In this document: piece after piece, positions 35,483 to 43,533 of the stretch
Position numbering within the stretch: position 1 is the first letter of the stretch
How the letters are laid out: each line of letters begins with the position of its first letter
NCBI RefSeq assembly: GCF_001553785.1
Contig: NZ_LOJP01000001.1
Coordinates: forward strand, 5,915,978 to 5,979,977
DNA: 64,000 nucleotides
Direction: 5' to 3'
Origin: Actinoplanes sp. TFC3
GTDB lineage: Bacteria > Actinomycetota > Actinomycetes > Mycobacteriales > Micromonosporaceae
The notes under the pieces: generated by a model
Told to the model about the DNA's origin: nothing
What the model saw: only the letters and a program-made list of their open reading frames with translations
Database searches by the model: none
Translations under genes and position numbers: made by a program

Positions 35483-36934
35483 ATGCTCCGTCCCGTCCTG
35501 CTCGCCACGAGCCTGCTCTCAGCCGCCCTGCTCACCGCCTGCTCCACCCCCGAAACGAAGCCGGCAGCAAAGCCGTCAGCAGCCGGAGTTACAGGCCAAG
35601 CAACGCCCCGGGAGAGCGCACCAACGGCAGCGGGCCAGCCGATAGCGGACCCGATCTACCCCAACCGCGGCCAGGACAACATTGACGTCTTGCATTACGG
35701 GCTCGACTTGAGCTGGGACCCCGGGCGTGAGGTTCTCGACGGCATGGCGACTGTTCAGGTACGTCCGGTCACAGACGCGCCTGAGGTGGTTCTCGACTTC
35801 ATGCCGTACACGCTGAAATCAGTTCTGGTTGACAACAGGCAGGTGGCGGCGAGCGTCAAGAACGAGAAGTTGGTGGTGCCGGCCAAGGTGACCGCGAACA
35901 AGACGGTCACTCTGACGGTGAGATACAGCGGGCGGCCGAAGACCACGCCGATGCCCTCGCACCGCTCCGATACCGAGCCGCTGGGTCTGACCGTGACCGA
36001 TGATGGCGGGCTGTGGACTATGCAGGAACCGTTCGGGGCATTTACCTGGTATCCGGCAAATGACATGCCCTCCGATGAGGCGCTCTACGACATTTCTGTG
36101 ACGGTGCCGAAGGGCTGGTCCGCGGTGGCCAGTGGCACGCCGGCCGGGCAGCAGGGAACCACGTTTCGTTATCAGAGCAAGGACCCGGTTGCTACCTATC
36201 TGACGACACTCGCGGTCGGTAAGTACAAGAAGGTCACCGCGACCGGGCCGCATGGTCTGCCGTTGACGTACTGGTATCGCCCCGGCATCGATGACGCGCT
36301 GCTGTCGTCGCTCAAGAAGTCACCGGAATATCTGCGGTTCCTCGAGGAGCGCTTCGGGCCGTACCCGTTTGCGAGCGCGGGCATTGTGCTCGTTGATTCG
36401 GCGTCGGGCATGGAAACCCAGCAGATGATCACGATGGGGGGCAAGGTCGGGGTCTTCGATCAGCAGAAACGTGCGGGGTTCCAGGAAGACCTTTTGCACG
36501 AGTACGCCCACCAGTGGTTCGGCGACTCGGTGACCCCGGCAACGTGGCGGGATCTGTGGCTGAACGAGGGCTGGGCGACGTACACGCAATTGCTGTGGGA
36601 GCAGCAGGTCACCCACCTCAGCGATCAGCAACTCGAAACGTACCTCCGCGGCCGGGACACGGCATTGCGCACGGAACTCGGGCCGCCCGGCAGTCCACAG
36701 GCGGCCAACTTCGCGGAAGGCAACGTTTACATGTGCCCGGCTGCGATGCTGCAGCAATTGCACAAGAAGCTCGGCGACGCGAAGTTCTTCGCGCTCGGCA
36801 CGGCGTGGGTACAAACGCAGAAAAACACCCAGCAGGATCGCGCGTCCTTCATCGCCTTCGTGCAGAAGCAGACCGGTACGGACTACAGCAAGCTCATCAA
36901 CGCCTGGCTCGACAGCCCGGTAACCCCCTCCTGA
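35483..36934 (+). CDS. M1-family metallopeptidase, lipoprotein
   Basis: 483 residues. Lipobox LLTACS (Cys20) anchors it outside the membrane. An N-terminal beta domain (about 65-235) is followed by a gluzincin domain with SGMETQQM replacing the GAMEN substrate loop and zinc motif HEYAHQWFGD with the third ligand Glu in NEGWAT. Shorter than cytosolic PepN (about 850) because it lacks the C-terminal helical domain, as in other secreted M1 enzymes. ATG at 35483 is required for the signal sequence. It is read opposite to gatB and the ATPase genes. Confidence 0.9.
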   Translation: MLRPVLLATSLLSAALLTACSTPETKPAAKPSAAGVTGQATPRESAPTAAGQPIADPIYPNRGQDNIDVLHYGLDLSWDPGREVLDGMATVQVRPVTDAPEVVLDFMPYTLKSVLVDNRQVAASVKNEKLVVPAKVTANKTVTLTVRYSGRPKTTPMPSHRSDTEPLGLTVTDDGGLWTMQEPFGAFTWYPANDMPSDEALYDISVTVPKGWSAVASGTPAGQQGTTFRYQSKDPVATYLTTLAVGKYKKVTATGPHGLPLTYWYRPGIDDALLSSLKKSPEYLRFLEERFGPYPFASAGIVLVDSASGMETQQMITMGGKVGVFDQQKRAGFQEDLLHEYAHQWFGDSVTPATWRDLWLNEGWATYTQLLWEQQVTHLSDQQLETYLRGRDTALRTELGPPGSPQAANFAEGNVYMCPAAMLQQLHKKLGDAKFFALGTAWVQTQKNTQQDRASFIAFVQKQTGTDYSKLINAWLDSPVTPS

Positions 36935-37256
36935 GCAGGATGTTCACCTGCGTCGCTGACCGGCTTCGCCGGCCAGCCATCCGCTGGCGCCGTCGGCCTC
37001 GCCGGTCATCCGCAATTTCCCGCCGTCCCCGCGGTTGCTGGCATCGCACCGGCGGCCATGATTGTGGCCCGGCCAGCATTTGCCGGGTGGAGGTCTACCA
37101 GCGCGACCTGCACAAGGCGTTCAACCCGCAAACAATGCCGGAGCTGGTCGTCCGCGGCTTCAACTGCACAGACGACGACGTCCAACGCCGGTCACCGTCA
37201 ACGATGGCCCTGACCCACCAGATAGTTAACGACTACGCCCGACAGAAGAGAGACCC
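36935..37256. other. Intergenic region after the M1 peptidase gene
   Basis: 322 bases between the peptidase stop and the end of the convergent TOPRIM gene. It holds two adjacent hairpins (36960-36988) and two imperfect copies of a CGGCxTCGCCGGxCA-ATCCGC unit near 36961 and 36993. A plus-strand open frame from 37087 has protein-like composition and lower G+C than the flanks. Confidence 0.5.
36960..36988 (+). terminator. Tandem hairpins after the M1 peptidase gene
   Basis: CCGGC-TTC-GCCGG (36960-36972) and GCCAGC-CATCC-GCTGGC (36972-36988) follow the stop codon by 25 nt. Two small stable stems in a row probably end the transcript. Confidence 0.5.
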
Positions 37257-37296
37257 TCAGCGGAAGCCCAGCTCTGCAAGAGCTTCGCGGGTTTGA
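37087..37296 (+). CDS. Possible small ORF or gene relic, unrecognised
   Basis: 69 codons from GTG at 37087. The product VEVYQRDLHKAFNPQ, MPELVVRGFNCTDDDVQRR, ALTHQIVNDYARQKRD reads like protein rather than antisense noise, with a mixed residue composition less Ala/Gly/Arg-biased than random frames here. The last 40 nt overlap the convergent TOPRIM gene. No ribosome site. It could be a fragment left by the event that brought in the ATPase-TOPRIM pair. Confidence 0.2.
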   Translation: MEVYQRDLHKAFNPQTMPELVVRGFNCTDDDVQRRSPSTMALTHQIVNDYARQKRDPQRKPSSARASRV

Positions 37297-37877
37297 CGCC
37301 ACAACACATCGAAGGCCGGCACGTCACGAAGCTTGGTAAGCGACACCATCGCACCGAGCTGACTGTAGTGGTCGGAGGTGGATCTGCTCAGCTTGGTAAT
37401 GGTTCGGTCGAGGGTCTGCTCCGGGTCCGCGATGCTCTCGACATGCTTCGGATGTGCGGGGACACCCAATTCCTCGTCGGGCCATCGCACCCCCAAGGCT
37501 CGCCGCAGGGAATCCCCGTCCGCCAGCATCCACGCCTCTGTTTCGCGGACCGGCACGGCGGCGATCAGCCGCTCGCTGCGAGATCCCCACCTGACCTGCA
37601 ACGGTTCCAGCCATTCGGTCTCCGTACGGCCGGGGCGGGCGCCCTGGTCGTGGTGGAAGAAGACGATGGAGAAACTTCCACGGTTGAGATCAACGAGTTC
37701 GAGCACCTCGTCGATGCTGCGGGGGCCTTTCTTCTCGCGCACCGCCCGCACGTCGGCGACCTCAACGGAGTCATCGAAGTCGGCGCAGATGTCCTGCAGC
37801 ATCCGGGCCAGCAAGGGAGGAAGGAACCGATCGTCGGTGGCGCCTTCCGCGATGAGAGCTGAGGTCAGATGCCTCAT
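37257..37877 (-). CDS. DUF4276-type TOPRIM protein
   Basis: 206 residues. The TOPRIM-like pattern is visible: LIAEGATDDRFL (acidic residue of strand 1), VFFHHDQGA (Asp of the DxD region) and AVPVRETEAWMLAD, the hallmark of DUF4276. Such proteins pair with OLD- or RecF-like ATPases and are predicted nucleases or RNA-cleaving effectors. Its ATG overlaps the ATPase stop by one base (TGATG), so the two are translated as a unit. Base composition and codon choice are slightly less biased than in neighbours, hinting at transfer. Confidence 0.78.
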   Translation of the reverse strand: MRHLTSALIAEGATDDRFLPPLLARMLQDICADFDDSVEVADVRAVREKKGPRSIDEVLELVDLNRGSFSIVFFHHDQGARPGRTETEWLEPLQVRWGSRSERLIAAVPVRETEAWMLADGDSLRRALGVRWPDEELGVPAHPKHVESIADPEQTLDRTITKLSRSTSDHYSQLGAMVSLTKLRDVPAFDVLWRQTREALAELGFR

Positions 37878-39253
37878 CAGCGTTCCAGGGCCGCGGATAC
37901 TTCGAACTCGGCGATCTCGCTGGGGCTGACGACGACGCCCGGTGGCAGGTCGTCCTCGGCGGAGGCTGCCGAGCCGATCAGATACCGGTATTTACTGATG
38001 CGGCTGCGTGCCTGCCCCTTACCGGCCCGGGTTGCCACATCCAAATAGATGGCGTCCTGCCGGACCCTTCCCGAGGGCGGCTTCAGGGCTTTAAGAATGG
38101 CCGGCGAGTGACTGCTGACGATCAGCTGGGTCAGGGCGCCCTCTTTACGCCCTCTGTCAACCAGGAGGCGCAAGGACTCGACGAACTGGAAGAGCCTCCC
38201 CGGGAACATGCCGTTCTCCGGCTCCTCGAAACAGATCAAGCCGGCACCAGCCGGATCGTAGAGGGCGGTGAGAAGAGCAATTGTGCGAAGAGTGCCATCC
38301 GAAGCCACCAGCGCCGAATATGGGGCCTCATCCTGGGTGATCACCTCGACCTGCCGTTGACGCCGGGCGTCATCCTCGTTCAAGGCCACTCGGACAATGC
38401 CGGGAATGATGGTGGCCACGTCGGCGGACAGGTCGTTCAGCACTCCGTCCGGCCGATCCGCGTCGCCGGTTTCATCAACAAGACGACGCAGTGTATTGGC
38501 CAGATGGGCGCCATTGGTAGCCAGCATGTCGGGATCGTCGTAGGAGTCCGGCCGTCGCAGAGCGCTCGGATCGAGGTACAGCAGCCGCCAGGACTGCAAT
38601 TCGCGCTTCAGGGCGTACAGCAATGGCAGATCCGTCGCCGTCGTGAGCGTGGACAACACGCTCGCGGTCGCGGAGATAGCGCGAAGGTGTCTTGCGCGGC
38701 TCGGATTGTCCTGCTCCAGGATGCTGAACCGGGGAAAACCCTGCTCATCCTCGTCGGTTTGCAGGAGATCGGCCACGCCGCCGGAGTACTTCACCTGCGG
38801 TCTGGCCGCATGATCGAGGTCCCTGATCCATCGATCATCAGCCTGGCTGATCTTCCGGGCGCTTTCTCGGACGACGAAGGGCCGGAGAGCCCTGGTATGG
38901 CCCGTCTCCCGCAACTCGATGACGAGTTCGTAGCGAATACGGGAGTGGCTGACACGAACCGAGTCCCCGAAGGCGTCGGTTACCGAGCCGTCCAGCAGCA
39001 CCTCGACCGCAAAAGACATGACTCTGACCGGAGTCCCATCGGTGAACCGGTGGAAGAGGTGAGCTATGTCGCCACGCGTCTGCTGTGCCGCCTCCAGCAC
39101 CGGTTGACCGGCGAGCCGGCTGAGGAACTGGATGGCGTCGAAGATGTTGGACTTGCCGGCATTGTTGCGCCCGATGATGACCAGGAAAGGCGGGATGTCC
39201 AGCTTGAAGTCACGGAAGGACTTGAAGCCGTCGATCTCAATCCTGGTCAGCAT
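37877..39253 (-). CDS. AAA_21/OLD-like ABC-type ATPase
   Basis: 458 residues. It starts FKSFRDFKLDIPPFLVIIGRNNAGKSN (Walker A GRNNAGKS near residue 28), as in SMC/RecF/OLD ATPases, with a helical insertion of about 230 residues, Walker B LICFEEPENGM and switch His in SSHSPAIL. It lacks a fused TOPRIM domain, which is instead the next gene. It starts 12 nt after the gatA stop and so is embedded in the gat operon. By analogy with OLD and PARIS systems (ATPase plus TOPRIM protein) it may sense phage infection; this is inference. Confidence 0.82.
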   Translation of the reverse strand: MLTRIEIDGFKSFRDFKLDIPPFLVIIGRNNAGKSNIFDAIQFLSRLAGQPVLEAAQQTRGDIAHLFHRFTDGTPVRVMSFAVEVLLDGSVTDAFGDSVRVSHSRIRYELVIELRETGHTRALRPFVVRESARKISQADDRWIRDLDHAARPQVKYSGGVADLLQTDEDEQGFPRFSILEQDNPSRARHLRAISATASVLSTLTTATDLPLLYALKRELQSWRLLYLDPSALRRPDSYDDPDMLATNGAHLANTLRRLVDETGDADRPDGVLNDLSADVATIIPGIVRVALNEDDARRQRQVEVITQDEAPYSALVASDGTLRTIALLTALYDPAGAGLICFEEPENGMFPGRLFQFVESLRLLVDRGRKEGALTQLIVSSHSPAILKALKPPSGRVRQDAIYLDVATRAGKGQARSRISKYRYLIGSAASAEDDLPPGVVVSPSEIAEFEVSAALER

Positions 39254-39265
39254 CGGGCTCGCCCC

Positions 39266-40750
39266 TTACAGCTCGGGCGGGGTGAAGGTGCCGACGGCTG
39301 ATTCCAGGGCGGCGGCTACGCGGTACATCCGGTCGTCGGCCATGGTCGGGGCCATGACCTGGAAGCCGACCGGGAGACCCTCGGAGAGCCCGCACGGCAC
39401 CGAGATGGCCGGGCCGCCGTAGAGGTTGGTCGGGATCGTGTAGAGGTCGGCGAGATACATCTGGTACGGGTCGGAGGTGCGCGAGCCGAACGGGAACGCC
39501 ACGAACGGGGTGGTCGGCGAGATCAGCACGTCGACCTGCTCGAACGCCGAGGTGAAGTCGCGGGTGATCAGCGTGCGGACCTTCTGGGCCTGGCCGTAGT
39601 AGGCGTCGTAGTAGCCGCTGGACAGCGCGTACGTGCCAAGGATGATGCGGCGCTTGACCTCGGGGCCGAAGCCGGCCTCGCGGGTCAGCGACATGACTTC
39701 CTCGAGCGCGCGATTGCCGTCGTCGCCGACGCGCAGGCCGTAGCGCACGCCGTCGAAGCGGGCCAGGTTGGACGAGGCCTCGCTCGGGGCGATCAAATAG
39801 TACGCCGGGAGCGCGTACTCGAAGTGCGGGCAGGAGATCTCGACGACCTCGGCACCCAGCTTGACCAGCGCGTCGACCGACTCGCGGAACGCCGCCATGA
39901 CACCCGGTTCGGCGCCCTCGCCGGCGAACTCCTTGACCAGGCCGAGCTTCACGCCGGTCAGGTCACCGGTGGCGCCCAGGCGCGCGGCCGCGACCACGTC
40001 GGGCACCGGCTGCGGGATCGACGTCGAGTCGCGCGGGTCGTGCCCGGCGATCGCGGCGTGCAGCAGGGCAGCGTCCTCGACCGTGCGGGCGCAGGGGCCG
40101 GGGGTGTCGAGCGAGGACGAGAACGCGATCAGGCCGTAGCGGGAGGTGCCGCCGTAGGTGGGCTTGGCGCCGACTGTGCCGGTGACCGCGCCGGGCTGGC
40201 GGATCGAGCCACCGGTGTCGGTGCCGATCGCCAGCGGGGCTTCGTACGCGGCGATCGAAGCGGCACTGCCACCGCCCGAGCCACCGGGGATGCGGCCCAG
40301 GTCCCACGGGTTGTTCGTGGGCCCGTAGGCCGAGTATTCGGTGGAGGAGCCCATCGCGAACTCGTCCATGTTGGTCTTGCCCAGCGACACGGTGCCCGCC
40401 GCGCGCAGGCGCTCGACGATCGTGGCGTCGTACGGCGGCTTCCAGCCCTCAAGGATCTTCGAGGCAGCGGTGGTGGGCACGCCCTTTGTCGCGATCACGT
40501 CCTTGACCGCGACCGGCACCCCGGCGAGCGGGCCGAGCTGCTCACCGCTGGCCCGGCGGGCGTCGATGCCGGCCGCAGCGGCCAACGCGCCCTCGCGGTC
40601 GACGTGCAGGAACGCGTGCACGCGCTCGTCGACCGCGGCGATCCGGTCCAGGTGGGCGGTGGCGACCTCGACGGCGGAGGCCTCACCGGAGGCGACCAGG
40701 CCGGCGATCTGCGCCGCGGTCATCCGGGTGACGTCACTCACGGCGCTCAC
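39266..40750 (-). CDS. gatA: Asp-tRNA(Asn)/Glu-tRNA(Gln) amidotransferase subunit A
   Basis: 494 residues, amidase-signature enzyme releasing ammonia from glutamine for GatB. The Ser-cisSer-Lys triad is in VAVKDVIATKG and the glycine-rich PGGSGGGSAASIA / GTDTGGSIRQPG segment. GTG at 40750 overlaps the gatC stop by 4 nt (GTGA), showing coupling. Full length and intact. Confidence 0.97.
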   Translation of the reverse strand: MSAVSDVTRMTAAQIAGLVASGEASAVEVATAHLDRIAAVDERVHAFLHVDREGALAAAAGIDARRASGEQLGPLAGVPVAVKDVIATKGVPTTAASKILEGWKPPYDATIVERLRAAGTVSLGKTNMDEFAMGSSTEYSAYGPTNNPWDLGRIPGGSGGGSAASIAAYEAPLAIGTDTGGSIRQPGAVTGTVGAKPTYGGTSRYGLIAFSSSLDTPGPCARTVEDAALLHAAIAGHDPRDSTSIPQPVPDVVAAARLGATGDLTGVKLGLVKEFAGEGAEPGVMAAFRESVDALVKLGAEVVEISCPHFEYALPAYYLIAPSEASSNLARFDGVRYGLRVGDDGNRALEEVMSLTREAGFGPEVKRRIILGTYALSSGYYDAYYGQAQKVRTLITRDFTSAFEQVDVLISPTTPFVAFPFGSRTSDPYQMYLADLYTIPTNLYGGPAISVPCGLSEGLPVGFQVMAPTMADDRMYRVAAALESAVGTFTPPEL

Positions 40751-41046
40751 TCCTCTTCGCTGAGAATGCGGGGCACGCGGAACCGGCCCTCGGCGGCATC
40801 GGGCGCTCCGGCCAGCACGTCGTCCTGCTGGAGGCTGGGCTGCACGACGTCATCGCGGTAGACGTTGGTCAGCGGCACGGAGTGCGACGTCGGAGGGATG
40901 TCCTCGGCAGCCACATCGCCGATCCGGGCGACCGACTGCAGGATGACGTCGAGCTGGCCGGCGAACTTGTCCAGCTCCTCCTCGGTCACGGCGAGCCGCG
41001 ACAGGCGCGCCAGGTGCGCTACCTCTTCGCGGGAGATGGCGGCCAT
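40747..41046 (-). CDS. gatC: Asp-tRNA(Asn)/Glu-tRNA(Gln) amidotransferase subunit C
   Basis: 99 residues, the small belt-like subunit that holds GatA to GatB. MAAISREEVAHLARLSRLAV at the start and a C-terminal segment with PTSHSVPLTNVYRDDV and FRVPRIL match the family. ATG at 41046 follows a GGGGG stretch. First gene of gatC-gatA; 55 nt downstream of a GGDEF-EAL gene on the same strand. Confidence 0.95.
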   Translation of the reverse strand: MAAISREEVAHLARLSRLAVTEEELDKFAGQLDVILQSVARIGDVAAEDIPPTSHSVPLTNVYRDDVVQPSLQQDDVLAGAPDAAEGRFRVPRILSEEE

Positions 41047-41101
41047 CGTGCCCCCTGGTTGGCTTGAGAAATTCCGACCCGGTGAGTCTATTTGACCCCG
41101 C

Positions 41102-43120
41102 TCAGGTGGTGGCGAGCGCACCGGGAAGCGGCCGGTAGCGGGCCAGCCATTCCGCCAAGTCGGGCGCGGGCATGGGCCGGGCGTGGAACCAGCCCTGCGC
41201 GGCATGACAGCCGTACGCCGCCAGCAGCCGCCAGGTCCGCTCGTCCTCGACGCCCTCGGCGACCACCCGCAGCCCCAGGGACCCGGCCAGGTCGACCACC
41301 GAGCGCACGATCGCCGCGTCATCGCGGTTCGCCGACATGCCGAGCACGAAGGACCGGTCGATCTTCACCTCGGACAATGGCATCCGGCGCACATGTTGCA
41401 GCGAGGAATAGCCGGTGCCGAAATCGTCAAGGGAAATGGCTACTCCGGCGCGGTCCAGACGGGTGATCGTATCCAGCACGCGGTGCGGGTCGGCCATGAG
41501 AGCGGACTCGGTGATTTCGAGCTGAAGAAGGTCGGGGGTCACCTCGTACCGGTGCAGAAGGTCTTGAATTTCGGTCGCAATGCCCGGCGCGTGCAAATCC
41601 CGGACGCTGACGTTTACCGATGCCCGCAAGGGAAGGCCCGCCGTGTTCCAATCGGCCAGCTGGGCGATTACCTCGTGCAGAACGCGACTGGTGAGCCTGC
41701 GCATGATTGGCGTTTTCTCGACCACGCGCAGCAATTCCTCCGGCCCGACCATGCCGCGTTCGGGGTGCTGCCAGCGCAGCAGGGCTTCGACGCCGACCAC
41801 TTCGCCGGTCGCAATGGCCACCTGAGGCTGGTAGTAAATGGTGATACCGCCGTCGCCTGTTCGCAATGCCTCGCGCAGATCCGCAAGCAGGGCAAGGTCC
41901 GGCGCGGGCGGCTCGGCATCCCCTGTGTAAACGGCGAATTGGGCGCCTCGTTGCTTGGCGTCGTACATCGCCGACTCGGCCCGGCGCAGAAGCGTCGCAC
42001 TGTCCCCCGGCTGCAACGCAATTCCGATGGAAGCGCTCACATCAACCGGCAGACCATTGAGCGCAAAAGGCGTCCCCAGCGCATCGGTCAAATGAGCCGC
42101 AACCCGCCGCGCCGCGGCAACCCCTTGCACGCGCGTGGCCAGCACGGCGAATTCGTCGCCCCCCAACCGCACAACAAGATCGTGATCCGGTACGGACGCA
42201 GCAAGCCGTTGTCCCACCTCGACAAGCAGCCGGTCACCAAGGGCGTGCCCCAGCGCATCGTTGACCGTTCGGAACCGGTCAATATCGAGCAGCAGCAAGG
42301 CCCCGCCGCGTTCGGCAACGGTGGTCTGCAGCGCGCGACGGTTCGGCAGGCCGGTGAGGGCGTCGGTGCGCTCGGAGTCGCGGGCAGAACGGATCATGCG
42401 TTGTACAGCATGCAGCGCGAGCAGGACGAGGGGAACGACGGTCAGGCCGGCTTGGGCCGCGGCGAACACAACCGGGCCGAGCAGAAGGAAAGCGGCCGTG
42501 GCGAAGAGTTCCAGGCGGCGGCGCTGGTGAGGTTGGCCTTTTGCTGCTCGGGGCCCGGCTGCTGGTAAGCGGTTTCCGGTTGCTCGGGTGCGGGTTTCTA
42601 TTGCGGTGGCGGCGGCGTGGCGGGCCAGGATCCAGGCGGCTGCGGCGACGACGGTCAGGACGGCGTCGCCCCAGGTCGGTGCACCGTCGATGTGCAGGCC
42701 GGTCAGCCCGGCCACCAGGGCCGCGGCGGCCAAGGCGACGACGTGCTGAGCGGCGAGGGAGAGTGCCCGGCGGTTCGAGTGGCGCAGCCGGACTCCGGAT
42801 ATCGCGATGCCCGCCAGTTGGACTGCCAGGGCGGGGACGTACCCCCAAGCCAGCACTATGGCAAAGGTGAAGCAGATCGAAGGCAGAACAACCGCGCTGG
42901 CCCGCCGGTTGGCGAGCACGTAAGGCCGGGCATCGACGGCGAGGGCCAAGGCCGCCAGGACCCAGAATTCGGCGTGGAGATCCGCGAAAGATCCGGGGAA
43001 AACCAGCCACAGCCCCGCGTCGACAAGCAGCGCGGCACCGACGGCCACCCCCGCCCCGCGACGGGCTCTGCGCGCCCGCCGGTTCCCCGGCATGGAGCAG
43101 CGCAACTGTGCGGCATCCAT
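41102..43120 (-). CDS. Membrane GGDEF-EAL cyclic-di-GMP protein
   Basis: 672 residues. About eight membrane helices (25-250), GGDEF domain with LDIDRFRTVND and RLGGDEFAVL but no RxxD inhibitory site (PDHD), then EAL domain with VEALLRWQHP, LEITES, LDDFGTGYSSL, VKIDRSF and AEGVED, all canonical. Of the three such proteins in the window this has the best-preserved phosphodiesterase. ATG at 43120 has GGAGG 4 nt upstream; ATG at 43090 is an alternative. Likely a bifunctional or net phosphodiesterase enzyme; signal unknown. Confidence 0.87.
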   Translation of the reverse strand: MDAAQLRCSMPGNRRARRARRGAGVAVGAALLVDAGLWLVFPGSFADLHAEFWVLAALALAVDARPYVLANRRASAVVLPSICFTFAIVLAWGYVPALAVQLAGIAISGVRLRHSNRRALSLAAQHVVALAAAALVAGLTGLHIDGAPTWGDAVLTVVAAAAWILARHAAATAIETRTRATGNRLPAAGPRAAKGQPHQRRRLELFATAAFLLLGPVVFAAAQAGLTVVPLVLLALHAVQRMIRSARDSERTDALTGLPNRRALQTTVAERGGALLLLDIDRFRTVNDALGHALGDRLLVEVGQRLAASVPDHDLVVRLGGDEFAVLATRVQGVAAARRVAAHLTDALGTPFALNGLPVDVSASIGIALQPGDSATLLRRAESAMYDAKQRGAQFAVYTGDAEPPAPDLALLADLREALRTGDGGITIYYQPQVAIATGEVVGVEALLRWQHPERGMVGPEELLRVVEKTPIMRRLTSRVLHEVIAQLADWNTAGLPLRASVNVSVRDLHAPGIATEIQDLLHRYEVTPDLLQLEITESALMADPHRVLDTITRLDRAGVAISLDDFGTGYSSLQHVRRMPLSEVKIDRSFVLGMSANRDDAAIVRSVVDLAGSLGLRVVAEGVEDERTWRLLAAYGCHAAQGWFHARPMPAPDLAEWLARYRPLPGALATT

Positions 43121-43533
43121 GCGACCTCCACGATGGCGTCGACCGACCGATTGGCGTGCGGCGACCGCGGCCACCTACCAGACGCAGGCCAGCCAAACCG
43201 ATCCCCCTCACCATAGATCCACATGGACAAAATGCCGCGAAACGTGTTCTGCGTTATCAAATCGCCATAACGTTTCCCACTCGGATCCCCATGAAGATCA
43301 CCCGTTGGGGTACGGCCGCCGCAGCACCGCAAAGGCAGGTCGGCAGGCGGTGTGGCAGGGAGAAGCAGGTCGTCGGATCGGCAGCGGGCGTCAGGCGCGG
43401 GCCCCGGCGAGCGGCCGCGTCCGGCTGGACTGACCGCCGTGGACGCCGAGGACCGCGACTACCGAGCTGCTCGCACGCCAGGGCCACCAAGCCGAGGCGT
43501 GACAGGTGGGTCGGCCCCGGACTGGGTGAGCGC
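43121..43533. other. Intergenic region between ligA and the GGDEF-EAL gene
   Basis: 413 bases with no supported gene. An A+T-richer stretch near 43225-43275 probably holds the promoter of the GGDEF-EAL gene. It includes an inverted repeat CGTTAT (43252-43257) / ATAACG (43267-43272). The rest is GC-rich with open frames on both strands that lack protein-like composition. Confidence 0.5.
43252..43272. promoter_or_regulatory. Inverted repeat CGTTAT-N9-ATAACG
   Basis: Two 6-bp arms with a 9-nt spacer in the only A+T-rich patch of the intergenic region, 130 nt upstream of the GGDEF-EAL start. Candidate operator or promoter site; no cognate regulator identified. Confidence 0.35.

Noticed and set aside
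36961..37013. Short GC-rich imperfect repeats suggesting a REP-like or CRISPR-like element
   Set aside because: Only two imperfect units are present and they are explained as adjacent terminator hairpins; no regular spacer-repeat pattern exists.
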